From positions 174,101 to 238,100 of the forward strand of contig NZ_RCZE01000009.1 of NCBI RefSeq assembly GCF_006438915.1: a stretch of DNA of 64,000 nucleotides, in the 5' to 3' direction. Source of the stretch: Pseudomonas arsenicoxydans. Its GTDB lineage: Bacteria > Pseudomonadota > Gammaproteobacteria > Pseudomonadales > Pseudomonadaceae. The notes beneath the pieces are model-generated. The model was not told the origin of the DNA. It did not search any database and worked only from the letters and a program-made list of their open reading frames with translations. The translations under genes were made by a program, and so were the position numbers. Below, in pieces: positions 26,227-34,954 of the stretch. Every line of letters begins with the position of its first letter. The stretch's first letter is position 1.

Positions 26227-26424
26227 GCCTCAGGGCCTCTTGTTGTTAGATTTGCCTTGACCGATAAAAACATCCAAACGTAGGATTGTCAACAATCAGA
26301 CAATCAAGTATTGTGCTGAACATCACCCAAGGCGATTGCGCTGCACTTGATAGAAAAAGCGTAGCGTGCGACAGCCAAGGGGCCGGCGATTTAAGAAAAC
26401 AGTAGTGTTTTGGAGGGGGCGAGA
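26227..26424. promoter_or_regulatory. Divergent regulatory region of the acyl-CoA cluster
   Basis: This 198-bp gap separates the AccB-like gene (minus) from the short biotin carrier gene (plus). It must contain both promoters and holds the operator-like site at 26285-26304. The stretch is AT-richer than its surroundings. I see no clear -35/-10 pair that I would defend. Confidence 0.7.
26285..26304. promoter_or_regulatory. Putative GntR operator, acyl-CoA cluster site 1
   Basis: ATTGTCAACAATCAGACAAT contains the inverted repeat ATTGT-CA-ACAAT followed by a further AGACAAT half-site. The same pattern, ATTGTCGACAATAAGACAA, recurs at 27403-27421. FCD-type GntR proteins often bind TTGT...ACAA palindromes, and such a regulator is encoded between the two sites. 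Confidence 0.65.
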
Positions 26425-26649
26425 ATGAGTACAATCGCGGTTAAATCGGATGTCGCTGGCACGGTGTGGCAGATCCATGTCCGCGAGGGCGACGTCGTTG
26501 AAGAAGATCAGACGCTGATCATCATGGAGTCCATGAAGATGGAAATTCCCCTGATGGCCGCAGAGTCGGGTCGAGTCATCAGCGTGCTCGTCGCCGAGGG
26601 CGACGTGGTCAAAGATGGCCAGGATGTTTTGCTTATGGAGTGCGATTGA
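26425..26649 (+). CDS. Short biotinyl carrier protein
   Basis: A 74-residue protein made of a single biotinyl domain. The attachment lysine is K38 in IIMESMKMEIP, the canonical biotin sequence. The first half has the hammerhead pattern GTVWQIHVREGDVVEEDQ. The ATG at 26425 has GGAGGGGG ahead of it. It resembles the small carriers that serve 12S/5S-type or acyl-CoA carboxylase complexes. With AccB on the other strand, the cluster offers two carriers to one biotin carboxylase. It leads the plus-strand unit. Confidence 0.92.
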   Translation: MSTIAVKSDVAGTVWQIHVREGDVVEEDQTLIIMESMKMEIPLMAAESGRVISVLVAEGDVVKDGQDVLLMECD

Positions 26650-26654
26650 ATTTT

Positions 26655-27365
26655 ATGTCAATGAATGCAGGTTCGGCGTCGACCGCCAAGAGCGGTAGTG
26701 CAATAGGTGTCATGCGCGCAGGTCGTCAACGCGTGCTGACGATGCCGGAGCAGATTGCCGAGAGCATTACACTTGCGATCCTGCGGGGTGAATACGGGCC
26801 GGGTGATTCCGTGCGTGAACAGGAACTGGCCGACCACTTCCAGGTCAGCCGGGGTCCGATTCGCGAGGCCTTGCGCATTCTCGAGAAGGTGGGAGTTATC
26901 ACCATCGTTCCGCAACGTGGTGCGCATGTGACTTCATTGAGCAAGCAGGAGATCGACAATCTGTTCGAGATCCGTGCGGTGTTGGCGGGCTTGTTGGCCA
27001 GGCACCTGACAGACCTGGATCCGTCTGTCGTCAATCAAATGGATGCGGTGGTCACCCGGCTCGAACTGATCGCCGGGCAAGCGGATGCGCTGGACGAATA
27101 CGCGCAGGGCAGTTACCGCCTCAGCACTCTGCTGTTCCAGTCCTGTGGCAACAAGCAGCTGGAAGAATTGATGGGCGCGCTGGGTATCCAGACCGCGCGT
27201 TACACCCGGTTGGGGTTGCGTTCTCCAGAGCGCCGCCAGGCTTCCGTCATTCATTGGCGCAAATTGGTCGAAGCCCTCCGACAGAACAACAGTACCGCCG
27301 CTGGAAACATGATGGTCGAGCTGATCAACGCTTCCCATCAAGCTGCATTGAATCAATTGGGATAA
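26655..27365 (+). CDS. GntR family (FCD) regulator of the acyl-CoA cluster
   Basis: A regulator of about 236 residues. The winged helix includes EQELADHFQVSRGPIREALRIL, and the C-terminal FCD domain senses a small organic acid in this family. The start may be ATG 26655 or 26661; an upstream GTG overlaps the biotin carrier gene. Matching ATTGTC-type sites before the divergent promoters and just after this gene suggest it controls both strands of the cluster and itself. Ligand unknown, plausibly the pathway substrate or its CoA ester. Confidence 0.88.
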   Translation: MSMNAGSASTAKSGSAIGVMRAGRQRVLTMPEQIAESITLAILRGEYGPGDSVREQELADHFQVSRGPIREALRILEKVGVITIVPQRGAHVTSLSKQEIDNLFEIRAVLAGLLARHLTDLDPSVVNQMDAVVTRLELIAGQADALDEYAQGSYRLSTLLFQSCGNKQLEELMGALGIQTARYTRLGLRSPERRQASVIHWRKLVEALRQNNSTAAGNMMVELINASHQAALNQLG

Positions 27366-27402
27366 GCAAAGGGGGGCACAACACTCCCCAGTGCTGTGTC
27401 GA

Positions 27403-27421
27403 ATTGTCGACAATAAGACAA
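27403..27421. promoter_or_regulatory. Putative GntR operator, acyl-CoA cluster site 2
   Basis: ATTGTCGACAATAAGACAA matches site 1 at 17 of 19 positions, including the palindrome ATTGTCGACAAT. It ends 7 bases before the ATG of the second acyl-CoA synthetase. A bound repressor here would block a promoter in the 60-bp gap or stop transcripts reading in from the GntR gene. Confidence 0.65.
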
Positions 27422-27428
27422 AAATACC

Positions 27429-28988
27429 ATGACAAAAAAACGTACCGCAGGACTCATGCTCAGTTGGGCTGCAAAACAGCACCGTGGCCGCACCGCCCTG
27501 ATATTCGGGGACGACTGCTTGACGTATGACGATGTAGAAGCCGGCAGTAACCGTCTGGCCCATGCCCTGCTTTCGTTGGGGTTGCAGGTCGGGGACCGTG
27601 TGGCGGTTTTACTGAATAACTCGCCGGAGGCTATCGAGAGCGTTTTCGCGGTCGAGAAGGCCGGTCTGGTTTATGTCGCGCTGAACGCGCGGCATACGTT
27701 GGCCGAGCAGATCGCAATCCTTGAGGACGCCGGGGCAACCCTGCTGGTGGCAGGGCCAGAGTTCCGGGACATCGGTGAAGGTGTTCGCGACGGCGTTACC
27801 AGTTTGCGCCATGTGATCGGGCTTGATTGGCAGGCACCGGCGGTTCTGGATTACCGCGAATTGCTCGCATCAATGCCGGCCGATGCGCCGAATGTTCAAG
27901 TCGCTGCGGATGCGTTGCTGCGGATCGCCTACACCTCGGGCACCACCGGCAAACCGAAGGGCGTTACTTACACGGTCAAGCGTTGGTACGAACGCCTGAC
28001 CAACCATTTCTACGCCATGGAATACAGCCTGGGCGTGGACGATGCGATGTTGCATGTCGGTCCCTTGACCCATGCCGCCGGTGTCCATTTGCTGCCCTGC
28101 TATTTGCGGGGGGCGCGCAACGTGATTCTGGAGAAGTTCGAGCCACTGGAAACGCTGCGGCAAATCGATCGCCATTGCATCACTCAAATGATGTGCGTGC
28201 CGACCATGCTCACACGCTTGCTCGACACGCTCGACAGCGGTGTCGATGCCGATCTGTCGTCGCTCAAGTGCATTCATTACGGCACGGCGCCGACCTCCGT
28301 AGACCTGATCCGTCGGGCGATCACACGGTTCGGTCCAGTGATGCGCCAACAGTATGGAATGACCGAGGCGGTGCAGCCGCTGGCGGTGTTGTATCCGCAC
28401 GAACACGCTGACGAGGGGGCGCTGCGCTCCTGCGGCAAACCGACCGCGAATGTGCAGATCACCGTGCGCGATACCAACGGCCAGGAGCTGGCGCAAGGTG
28501 AAATTGGCGAGATCGCTATCGCCACCGACGGTATCGGTGAGGTGGCGTTCTGGCGCCGTCCCGACCTGGAAGCCGAAGCGATTCGCGATGGCTGGTACTA
28601 CTCGGGCGATCTGGGCTACCTCGACGCGCAGGGCTTTCTTTATATCGTCGGGCGCAACAAGGACATGATCATTTCCGGTGGCTTCAACGTCTACGCACGG
28701 GAAGTCGAGGATGCGTTGGAATGCCATCCGCAGGTGGTCGAAGTCGCGGTTCTGGGGTTGCCCGATGCGGAGTGGGGCGAACGCATTGCAGCGTTTGTCG
28801 TCATCCGCGATGGCGCCACCGTCGACAGCGAAACGCTCGCCAATCACTGCACTGCGCTGATCGCAGGTTACAAAAAGCCGCGCCTCATCGAGTTCGTCGA
28901 TGCGCTGCCGCGCAACAACGCCGGCAAGGTCGTCAAAAACATTCTGCGCGATGGTTATCTCGCGCGTCTTGAGAGGAATGAATCATGA
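27429..28988 (+). CDS. AMP-forming acyl-CoA synthetase (ANL superfamily), second copy
   Basis: A 519-residue adenylate-forming ligase with the P-loop YTSGTTGKPKGVTY near 168-181, the QQYGMTEAVQP adenine motif near 307, the hinge FLYIVGRNKDMIISGGFNVY near 401-420 and the catalytic lysine in NNAGKVVKN near the end. It should make a CoA thioester for the carboxylase complex. The start is unsure: ATG 27429 has no ribosome-binding sequence and abuts the operator-like site, while ATG 27456 has GCAGGA close by. It overlaps the carboxyltransferase gene downstream by 4 bases (ATGA). Confidence 0.92.
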   Translation: MTKKRTAGLMLSWAAKQHRGRTALIFGDDCLTYDDVEAGSNRLAHALLSLGLQVGDRVAVLLNNSPEAIESVFAVEKAGLVYVALNARHTLAEQIAILEDAGATLLVAGPEFRDIGEGVRDGVTSLRHVIGLDWQAPAVLDYRELLASMPADAPNVQVAADALLRIAYTSGTTGKPKGVTYTVKRWYERLTNHFYAMEYSLGVDDAMLHVGPLTHAAGVHLLPCYLRGARNVILEKFEPLETLRQIDRHCITQMMCVPTMLTRLLDTLDSGVDADLSSLKCIHYGTAPTSVDLIRRAITRFGPVMRQQYGMTEAVQPLAVLYPHEHADEGALRSCGKPTANVQITVRDTNGQELAQGEIGEIAIATDGIGEVAFWRRPDLEAEAIRDGWYYSGDLGYLDAQGFLYIVGRNKDMIISGGFNVYAREVEDALECHPQVVEVAVLGLPDAEWGERIAAFVVIRDGATVDSETLANHCTALIAGYKKPRLIEFVDALPRNNAGKVVKNILRDGYLARLERNES

Positions 28989-30565
28989 GCACGCCTGTTG
29001 CCCCTGAATGGTCGCTGGAACTCGCCGACATCCGCGCCCGTCGCGAAGTTGCCTATGCGTTGGGCGGCCCGGAAGCGGTGGAAAAGCATCATGCCCAAGG
29101 CAAGCTCACGGCGCGTGAACGCATTGGCCATTTGCTGGAAAGCGAAAGTTTTGAAGAGTTCGGCATCCTGGCCGGCGCCGTGAAGTACACCGCGGAAGGC
29201 AAGATTGCCTCCGCCACCCCGAGCACGGCCGTGGTTGGCGTGGGCACCATCGCACAACGGCGCACCGTGGTGGCGGCGGATGACTTCACTATTCGCGGCG
29301 GTTCGTCGGAAGCGGCAGTCGCTGAAAAGTGGATCTACGCCGATCGTTACGCCTGGGAGTACAAACTGCCGATCATTCGCATGATCGACAGCGCAGGTGG
29401 CAGTGTGAAGCTGCTCGACAAGCTCGGTCATACCAAGATTCCTGGTTACGCCCTGTTGCCGATCACCCATCTGTTGGGCGCCGTTCCGGTGGTTGGCATT
29501 GCCCACGGTGCCTGCGCCGGTCTGGGCGCGTTGCGGGTGGCCGCCTCACACCTGTCGATCATGGTGCGTGGCCAGAGCCAGGTGTTCGCGGCCGGCCCAC
29601 CCGTGGTGAAGCAGGCGTTCGGTATTGATATCGACAAGAATGACCTCGGCGGTTATGACCAGGTGCATCGTCACAGCGGCATGATTAACCTGGCGGCCAA
29701 CACCGACGCCGAGGCCCTGGATCTGGCCAAGCGTTTCCTGTCGTATCTGCCGGGCAATGTCTGGGAACAGCCACCACGGGCCGCCGTGACGGACGCGCCT
29801 GGTCGTCGTGACGCATGGCTCAACGACGCCATTCCGCATGACCGTCGCAAGATTTTCAACCCGCACAAGATCCTCAAGTCGCTGGTCGACAAAGACAGTC
29901 TGTTCGAGATGTCCCCGGATTTCGGCGCGTCGACCATCACCGCGTTTGCCCGTATGAACGGCTATTCGGTCGGGATCATCTGCAACAACCCGCGCGTCGG
30001 CGGCGGTGCGCTGACCCGTGCGGCGGCCCTCAAGCAGACTCGTTTCATCGACCTGTGCGACACCTTTCATCTGCCGCTCATCTTCCTTGTGGACCAGCCG
30101 GGTGTCATGACCGGGCAAGAAGCAGAAATGCAGGGCACCTTGGGTGCAGCAATGCAGGCCGTGCACGCGATCGAGCAGGCCAGTGTGCCCGTCATCACCA
30201 TCGTGCTGCGCCGCTGTGTCGGGCTTGCCGGCGCCATGGTCAGTCCCTGGCACGGTCCGACGGGCACGGCCTTGCCTCACCGTTTTGCCTGGCCTTCGGC
30301 GCAGTGGGGCTCGATCCCTATCGAGGGCGGTGTGGCGGCTGCCTACAAGCAGGACATCGCCGCTGCGGATGATCCACTGGCGCGGCGCAAAGAGCTGGAA
30401 GCCCATTACCAGGCCCTGGCGTCGCCCCTGCGCACGGCCGAGCGTTTTGGCGTGATCGACGTGATCGAGCCGGACAGCACGCGTCCGCTGCTGTGCAACT
30501 GGGTGGGTGACGCCTATCGCATCACCGCACTTTCCCTTGGGCCGAAGCGACGGACCATGCGCTAG
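28985..30565 (+). CDS. Acyl-CoA carboxylase carboxyltransferase subunit, second copy
   Basis: A 526-residue biotin-dependent carboxyltransferase with both crotonase-like halves. HHAQGKLTARERIGHLLE near 35-52 is the family's start motif, MIDSAGGSVKLLDKLG lies in the first half, and LVDQPGVMTGQEAEMQG plus RCVGLAGAMVSPWHG lie in the second. It differs clearly from the copy at 16772-18313, so the two likely act on different acyl-CoAs or form a mixed ring. It is coupled to the acyl-CoA synthetase upstream. Confidence 0.9.
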   Translation: MSTPVAPEWSLELADIRARREVAYALGGPEAVEKHHAQGKLTARERIGHLLESESFEEFGILAGAVKYTAEGKIASATPSTAVVGVGTIAQRRTVVAADDFTIRGGSSEAAVAEKWIYADRYAWEYKLPIIRMIDSAGGSVKLLDKLGHTKIPGYALLPITHLLGAVPVVGIAHGACAGLGALRVAASHLSIMVRGQSQVFAAGPPVVKQAFGIDIDKNDLGGYDQVHRHSGMINLAANTDAEALDLAKRFLSYLPGNVWEQPPRAAVTDAPGRRDAWLNDAIPHDRRKIFNPHKILKSLVDKDSLFEMSPDFGASTITAFARMNGYSVGIICNNPRVGGGALTRAAALKQTRFIDLCDTFHLPLIFLVDQPGVMTGQEAEMQGTLGAAMQAVHAIEQASVPVITIVLRRCVGLAGAMVSPWHGPTGTALPHRFAWPSAQWGSIPIEGGVAAAYKQDIAAADDPLARRKELEAHYQALASPLRTAERFGVIDVIEPDSTRPLLCNWVGDAYRITALSLGPKRRTMR

Positions 30566-30626
30566 TCCTGGCAGGACGAGCGGCCTCCAGCCTTACCTTC
30601 ATAACAACAACTCAAAGGTACAGACG

Positions 30627-31901
30627 ATGTTCTGGAAAAAGAGTCCCTGCGCCGTTTTGGCAACGTTGATGGTGATTCACCTGTTGGCTCAGGTGGACCG
30701 AAATATTCTGCTGGGTTTCGCGCCGCAAATCACCGGCGAGCTGGCGATCAATAACGCCCAGTACGGTTTCCTCGTCGGCGCGGTCTGGGTGCTGAGCTAT
30801 GGCGTGATGGCGGTCTTTCTCGGTGCGCTGGCGGATCGTCACAGCCGGCCACGGGTGATCGGTGCAGGGATGCTGGTCTGGAGCGCCTGTACGGTGGCCT
30901 CCGGTTTCGTCCAGAACTTCGAACAAATGGTGGTCGCACGCTTTCTGGTGGCCACCGGTGAAGCGGCCTTGGTGCCTGCCGCCACGGCGTTGCTGATGGA
31001 GCTGTTCTCCGAGAAGCGCCGGGGCACCGCGGTGGGATTGTTCTACCTCGGCATTCCGCTGGGCATTGGTTGCAGCTTTTTGTTGGCGGGCACGCTGGGT
31101 GCCGCCCATGGCTGGCGCACGACGTTCTATGTGCTGGGTGTCTGCGGCGTCGTGATCGGCTTGCCGTTGATGTTCATGAGCGACAAGCGCAGCAACGATG
31201 CGGTGCAGGAGCGCGGGGCACCGCTCAAGACTCAGTTGGCCGCGGTATTTGATGAGCTGCGCAGCAACCGTGTCGTGCGGTTTACCGTTATCGGATTTGT
31301 GCTGGCGCACCTGGTCTATCCGGGCATTTCGTTCGCGCAACTGTGGATTGTGCGGGAGAAGGGGCTGGACCCGGCCCATATCGCCATGACCATGGGCGTC
31401 ATGCAGATCGTCTTCGGCTCATTGGGCGCGTTGGCCGGCGGCATTTTGAGCGATCGCCTGGCCCCTCGATTCAAGGGCGGCCACGCCAGTGTGCTGATGT
31501 TGCTGATGCTGGTGAGCGCGCCGTTCATGATTGCCTACCGCCTGGTACCCGGCGATTCACCGCTCTTCTACGTGGGGATGGCCGTCGGCATTTTCATGTT
31601 GATGTCGCTTTACGGGTCCGCGACCACGGCGATTCAGGGGGCCGTCCCTGTGCGCATGCGTTCGACGATCATGGGCTGCTCGATGCTCCTGCTGAACCTC
31701 TTTTCGGTGGCGCTCGGCACGTTCTTTGTGGGCTGGATCAGCGATGCGCTGACCGTGGCCGGGGTTGCCTCGCCGCTGACCCATGTGTTGCTGGTCAGCG
31801 ACATTCTGGCGTTGGTGCTGGGCGGATTCTTCTTCTATATGGCGGCTCGTACCAAGCGTGAAAGCACGCGTGCGCTGCCAGCCATGGGTATCAAGGTTTA
31901 A
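30627..31901 (+). CDS. MFS transporter of the acyl-CoA cluster
   Basis: A 424-residue major facilitator with about twelve hydrophobic helices. The loop after TM2 reads GALADRHSRPRVIG, the family's GxxxDRxxRR motif. AAGG lies upstream of the ATG at 30627; an earlier in-frame ATG overlaps the carboxyltransferase gene. It is 61 bases downstream of that gene and 3 bases upstream of the YeiH-type gene, so it is probably the inner-membrane importer for the pathway's organic acid. Direction and cargo are inferred. Confidence 0.88.
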   Translation: MFWKKSPCAVLATLMVIHLLAQVDRNILLGFAPQITGELAINNAQYGFLVGAVWVLSYGVMAVFLGALADRHSRPRVIGAGMLVWSACTVASGFVQNFEQMVVARFLVATGEAALVPAATALLMELFSEKRRGTAVGLFYLGIPLGIGCSFLLAGTLGAAHGWRTTFYVLGVCGVVIGLPLMFMSDKRSNDAVQERGAPLKTQLAAVFDELRSNRVVRFTVIGFVLAHLVYPGISFAQLWIVREKGLDPAHIAMTMGVMQIVFGSLGALAGGILSDRLAPRFKGGHASVLMLLMLVSAPFMIAYRLVPGDSPLFYVGMAVGIFMLMSLYGSATTAIQGAVPVRMRSTIMGCSMLLLNLFSVALGTFFVGWISDALTVAGVASPLTHVLLVSDILALVLGGFFFYMAARTKRESTRALPAMGIKV

Positions 31902-31904
31902 CGT

Positions 31905-32912
31905 ATGTCCAGATCCGCCGTCATTCAGTTTCAGTCGGTTGTCAGTCAGTACCTGCCGGGTGTCCTGGCCAGCATCGTGGTCGCTATTGCGGCGCGGTTT
32001 CTGGCGGATCAGTACCACGCGCCGGTGATGCTGTTGGCACTCTTGCTCGGCATGGCCATGAACTTTCTGGCGGCGGGGCCGAGCAAACCGGGTATCGATT
32101 TCAGCGCGCGCGAAGTGCTGCGTGTCGGGGTTGCCTTGCTGGGCCTGCGCATTTCCCTGGAGCAGATCGTGGCGCTCGGTTGGCACCCGGTGCTGATCGT
32201 GGTCGTGTCGGTGGTGGTCACCATTGTGGTGTCCATGCTGGCGGCGCGGGCCATGGGTTTCAATGTCTTGTTCGGTCTGTTGTCCGGCGGCGCCACGGCG
32301 ATTTGCGGGGCGTCCGCGGCACTGGCGCTGGCCGCTGCGCTGCCTGCCCATCATGCCAAGGAGCGGGCGACGTTGTTCACGGTCATTGGCGTCTCCGCGT
32401 TGTCGACCCTGGCGATGATTCTGTACCCCGTGCTTGCCCGGGCGCTCGGCCTGGACCCGCTGCAAGCCGGCGTGTTTCTCGGCGCCACCATCCATGACGT
32501 CGCGCAAGTGGTCGGTGCCGGGTACAGCATGTCGCATGACATCGGCGACACCGCCACGGTGGTGAAATTGATGCGCATCGCGATGTTGCTGCCGGTCATC
32601 GTCTGTGCGGTGTTGATCACCCGTGCTCAGGGCGGGCAGGGGACAGGTAAGAAACCGCCCTTGTTGCCGTGGTTTGCCGTGGCCTTTATTGCCTTGGCGA
32701 CGGTCACCAGTCTGGGTTGGCTGCCTTCTGTGGTGCAGACCCTGGGCAATCAAATGTCGAGCTGGTGCCTGGTGATCGCCATCAGTGCGCTGGGGATGAA
32801 AATCCAGTTGAAGGAGCTGGCCACGGTGGGGCTCAAGCCCATTGTGTTGATGGTCGGTGAAACCGTGTTCTTGTTGGGGCTGGTGTTGCTGTTGATACGA
32901 CTCGGTAGTTGA
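31905..32912 (+). CDS. YeiH/YadS family (PF03601) membrane protein, putative sulfate/anion exporter
   Basis: A 335-residue inner-membrane protein with about ten helices. SGGATAICGASAALALAAAL, the family's central motif, lies near 127-146 and GATIHDVAQVVGAG near 194-207. Members are called putative sulfate exporters, because some are encoded in organosulfonate degradation clusters, but few have been tested. It follows the MFS gene by 3 bases. Its presence hints at an anion product that must be exported, or at a sulfonated substrate; both are inference. Confidence 0.87.
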   Translation: MSRSAVIQFQSVVSQYLPGVLASIVVAIAARFLADQYHAPVMLLALLLGMAMNFLAAGPSKPGIDFSAREVLRVGVALLGLRISLEQIVALGWHPVLIVVVSVVVTIVVSMLAARAMGFNVLFGLLSGGATAICGASAALALAAALPAHHAKERATLFTVIGVSALSTLAMILYPVLARALGLDPLQAGVFLGATIHDVAQVVGAGYSMSHDIGDTATVVKLMRIAMLLPVIVCAVLITRAQGGQGTGKKPPLLPWFAVAFIALATVTSLGWLPSVVQTLGNQMSSWCLVIAISALGMKIQLKELATVGLKPIVLMVGETVFLLGLVLLLIRLGS

Positions 32913-33091
32913 GTCAGGTCGTTCATTACCGAGCGGTGTCCTGACGCCGGCAGTAATGAATGATCAATTTGAATGAATCGAACGCTCCCCTGATGGGGAT
33001 AAGAGTGGTGAGCACTGTCGCGCCCGAATCGGGTGGCCAGATGTTTTTTCATAGACATAAAAACAACAACAAAAAAAATCGGAGCCAATGT

Positions 33092-34918
33092 ATGCGTGTA
33101 AACAAAAAATCGGTGGTGAGTGTCTGGGAGCCAACTCTGCTGGCTTCGGCGTTGTTCGTTGTTGCTTTACCGGCGGCTCACGCCTTCGAAATCGACACCG
33201 GCAATGAAGACTGGGCGGTGCGTTTCGACAACACGTTCAAGTTCAACTATGCACAGCGGGTCGAAAGTCCCAACAGCAAGTTGGCGAACGCGTGGAACAA
33301 CAACGACGGCAATCGCAACTTCTCCTCCGGAAGTGCGGTGGCCCAGCGTCTGGATGTGCTGTCCGAACTGGACGTGAGCTACAAAAAGAAGGCGGGTTTT
33401 CGTGTCAGTACCAACAGTTGGTACGACCATGCCTATGACAATGTCGGCAGCGACAACGCGGCCACCAACCAGATCAACAACGGGGTGCCGGATTCACGCC
33501 ATATCAGCGGTTACGCAGATCGCTATTACAACGGGCCGTCGGCAGAGATCCTCGATGCCTTCGTCTTCGGCAGTACCGAAGTCGGCGAAGATTCGATCCT
33601 CAGCGGCAAACTTGGCAAGCACACGCAGTACTGGGGCGAAAGTGTCCTGGCCTTTGCCCATGGCAACAGCTACGGTCAGTCCGGCCTGGATATTTCCAAG
33701 GCCTTGGCGGTACCCGGCACCGAAGCCAAGGAACTGTTCATCCCGCGTAATCAACTGTCCGTCAACTTCACGGTCAATCCGGAGCTGACCCTCGGTGCAC
33801 AGTACTTCCTCGACTGGGACGCTTCGCGCCTGCCGGAGTCCGGTACGTATCTGGGCTTCAACGACGGCATCGAGAATGGCGGGCACAACCTGTCGCTGAT
33901 CGGTGGCTTGAATCCGCGTTTTGGTACGCCCGGGCCACTGGGTGTCAATCAGTTCCTGCGTCTGAGCAATGGCCATACCTTCACCCCGGACAAGCATGGC
34001 GACTTCGGCTTGATGGCCAAGTGGAGCCCGGAATGGCTGGACGGCACACTCGGTCTCTACTACCGCAAAACCTCCGACATTCTGCCCAATCTGGTACTGC
34101 AACCGACCGCTGTCGGCCCTGCACAGCTGATCTCCGGCAACATCGGCAGCTACAACCAGTTCTACGTCGATGACATCGACATCTATGGCATCAGCCTGTC
34201 GAAAAACGTCGGCGACGTCAGCGTCGGGTTCGACCTGAACTACCGCGAAAACATGCCGCTGGCCAGCGTACCAGGCAGCGTCAGCCCGGCAGCGGCCGCC
34301 GCCCACGTGCCAGGTTTCATTGGCAGTTTCAACGGCGAGAACGGCGTGGCCCGCGGCAACACCGTGCACGCGGTGCTCAACGGCCTGGCCACCTTTGGCA
34401 AGACGCCCGTCTGGGACAGCTCCTCGTTGCTGGTCGAGCTCGGCTACAGCCGCTGGCTGGACGTGACCGAGAACAAACAGCTGTTCAAGGGCGAGGACTG
34501 GTACCACGGCACCGACAAGGTCACCAAGGACAACTACATCATTGGCGTGAACTTCAACCCGACCTGGTACCAGGTGTTCCCCGGCATCGATATGTACCTG
34601 CCGATGACCTACAACGTCGGCCTTAACGGCAACTCTGCCGTGCAACTGGGCGGTAACGAAGACTCCGGTAGCTATTCGATCGGTGTCGGCATGGATGTGC
34701 ACAACCAATACCGCTTCGACCTGAAATACGTGGACAACTTCGGTCCATTCGATACCTGCAGTTCGCCAGGCAACGCGGGCAGTCAAGGAGACGGCGCAGC
34801 ACCGGGTGCCAACGGCCAGTACAACTGCGTACCCGGCCAGACCACCGCGTTTGGCGGAACCCCGGCCCAACTCAAGGATCGCGGGATGGTCACGGCCACC
34901 TTCAAGACCACTTTCTGA
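33092..34918 (+). CDS. DUF1302 family protein, probable outer-membrane beta-barrel
   Basis: A 608-residue protein with a signal peptide (cleavage near AHA-F, about residue 32) and a long, strand-rich mature region ending in phenylalanine (TATFKTTF), the C-terminal signature of outer-membrane proteins. It begins FEIDTGNEDWAVRFDNTFKF, typical for DUF1302. The ATG at 33092 has GGAG 8 bases ahead. In Pseudomonas the family is regularly encoded beside DUF1329, YCF48-like and RND genes, as here, and is thought to help hydrophobic compounds across the outer membrane. The substrate is unknown. Confidence 0.9.
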   Translation: MRVNKKSVVSVWEPTLLASALFVVALPAAHAFEIDTGNEDWAVRFDNTFKFNYAQRVESPNSKLANAWNNNDGNRNFSSGSAVAQRLDVLSELDVSYKKKAGFRVSTNSWYDHAYDNVGSDNAATNQINNGVPDSRHISGYADRYYNGPSAEILDAFVFGSTEVGEDSILSGKLGKHTQYWGESVLAFAHGNSYGQSGLDISKALAVPGTEAKELFIPRNQLSVNFTVNPELTLGAQYFLDWDASRLPESGTYLGFNDGIENGGHNLSLIGGLNPRFGTPGPLGVNQFLRLSNGHTFTPDKHGDFGLMAKWSPEWLDGTLGLYYRKTSDILPNLVLQPTAVGPAQLISGNIGSYNQFYVDDIDIYGISLSKNVGDVSVGFDLNYRENMPLASVPGSVSPAAAAAHVPGFIGSFNGENGVARGNTVHAVLNGLATFGKTPVWDSSSLLVELGYSRWLDVTENKQLFKGEDWYHGTDKVTKDNYIIGVNFNPTWYQVFPGIDMYLPMTYNVGLNGNSAVQLGGNEDSGSYSIGVGMDVHNQYRFDLKYVDNFGPFDTCSSPGNAGSQGDGAAPGANGQYNCVPGQTTAFGGTPAQLKDRGMVTATFKTTF

Positions 34919-34954
34919 TTTGCGATTGCTTAAAAACAATCAGGAGAACGACAC

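Noticed and set aside
32901..32960. Interleaved short inverted repeats after the YeiH-type gene
   Set aside because: Several 6-8 base arms overlap in competing ways and there is no T-run; too weak for a terminator or riboswitch call.
33494..34939. Minus-strand frame of 481 codons opposite the DUF1302 gene
   Set aside because: Shadow frame; the DUF1302 product has a signal peptide and an outer-membrane C-terminus.
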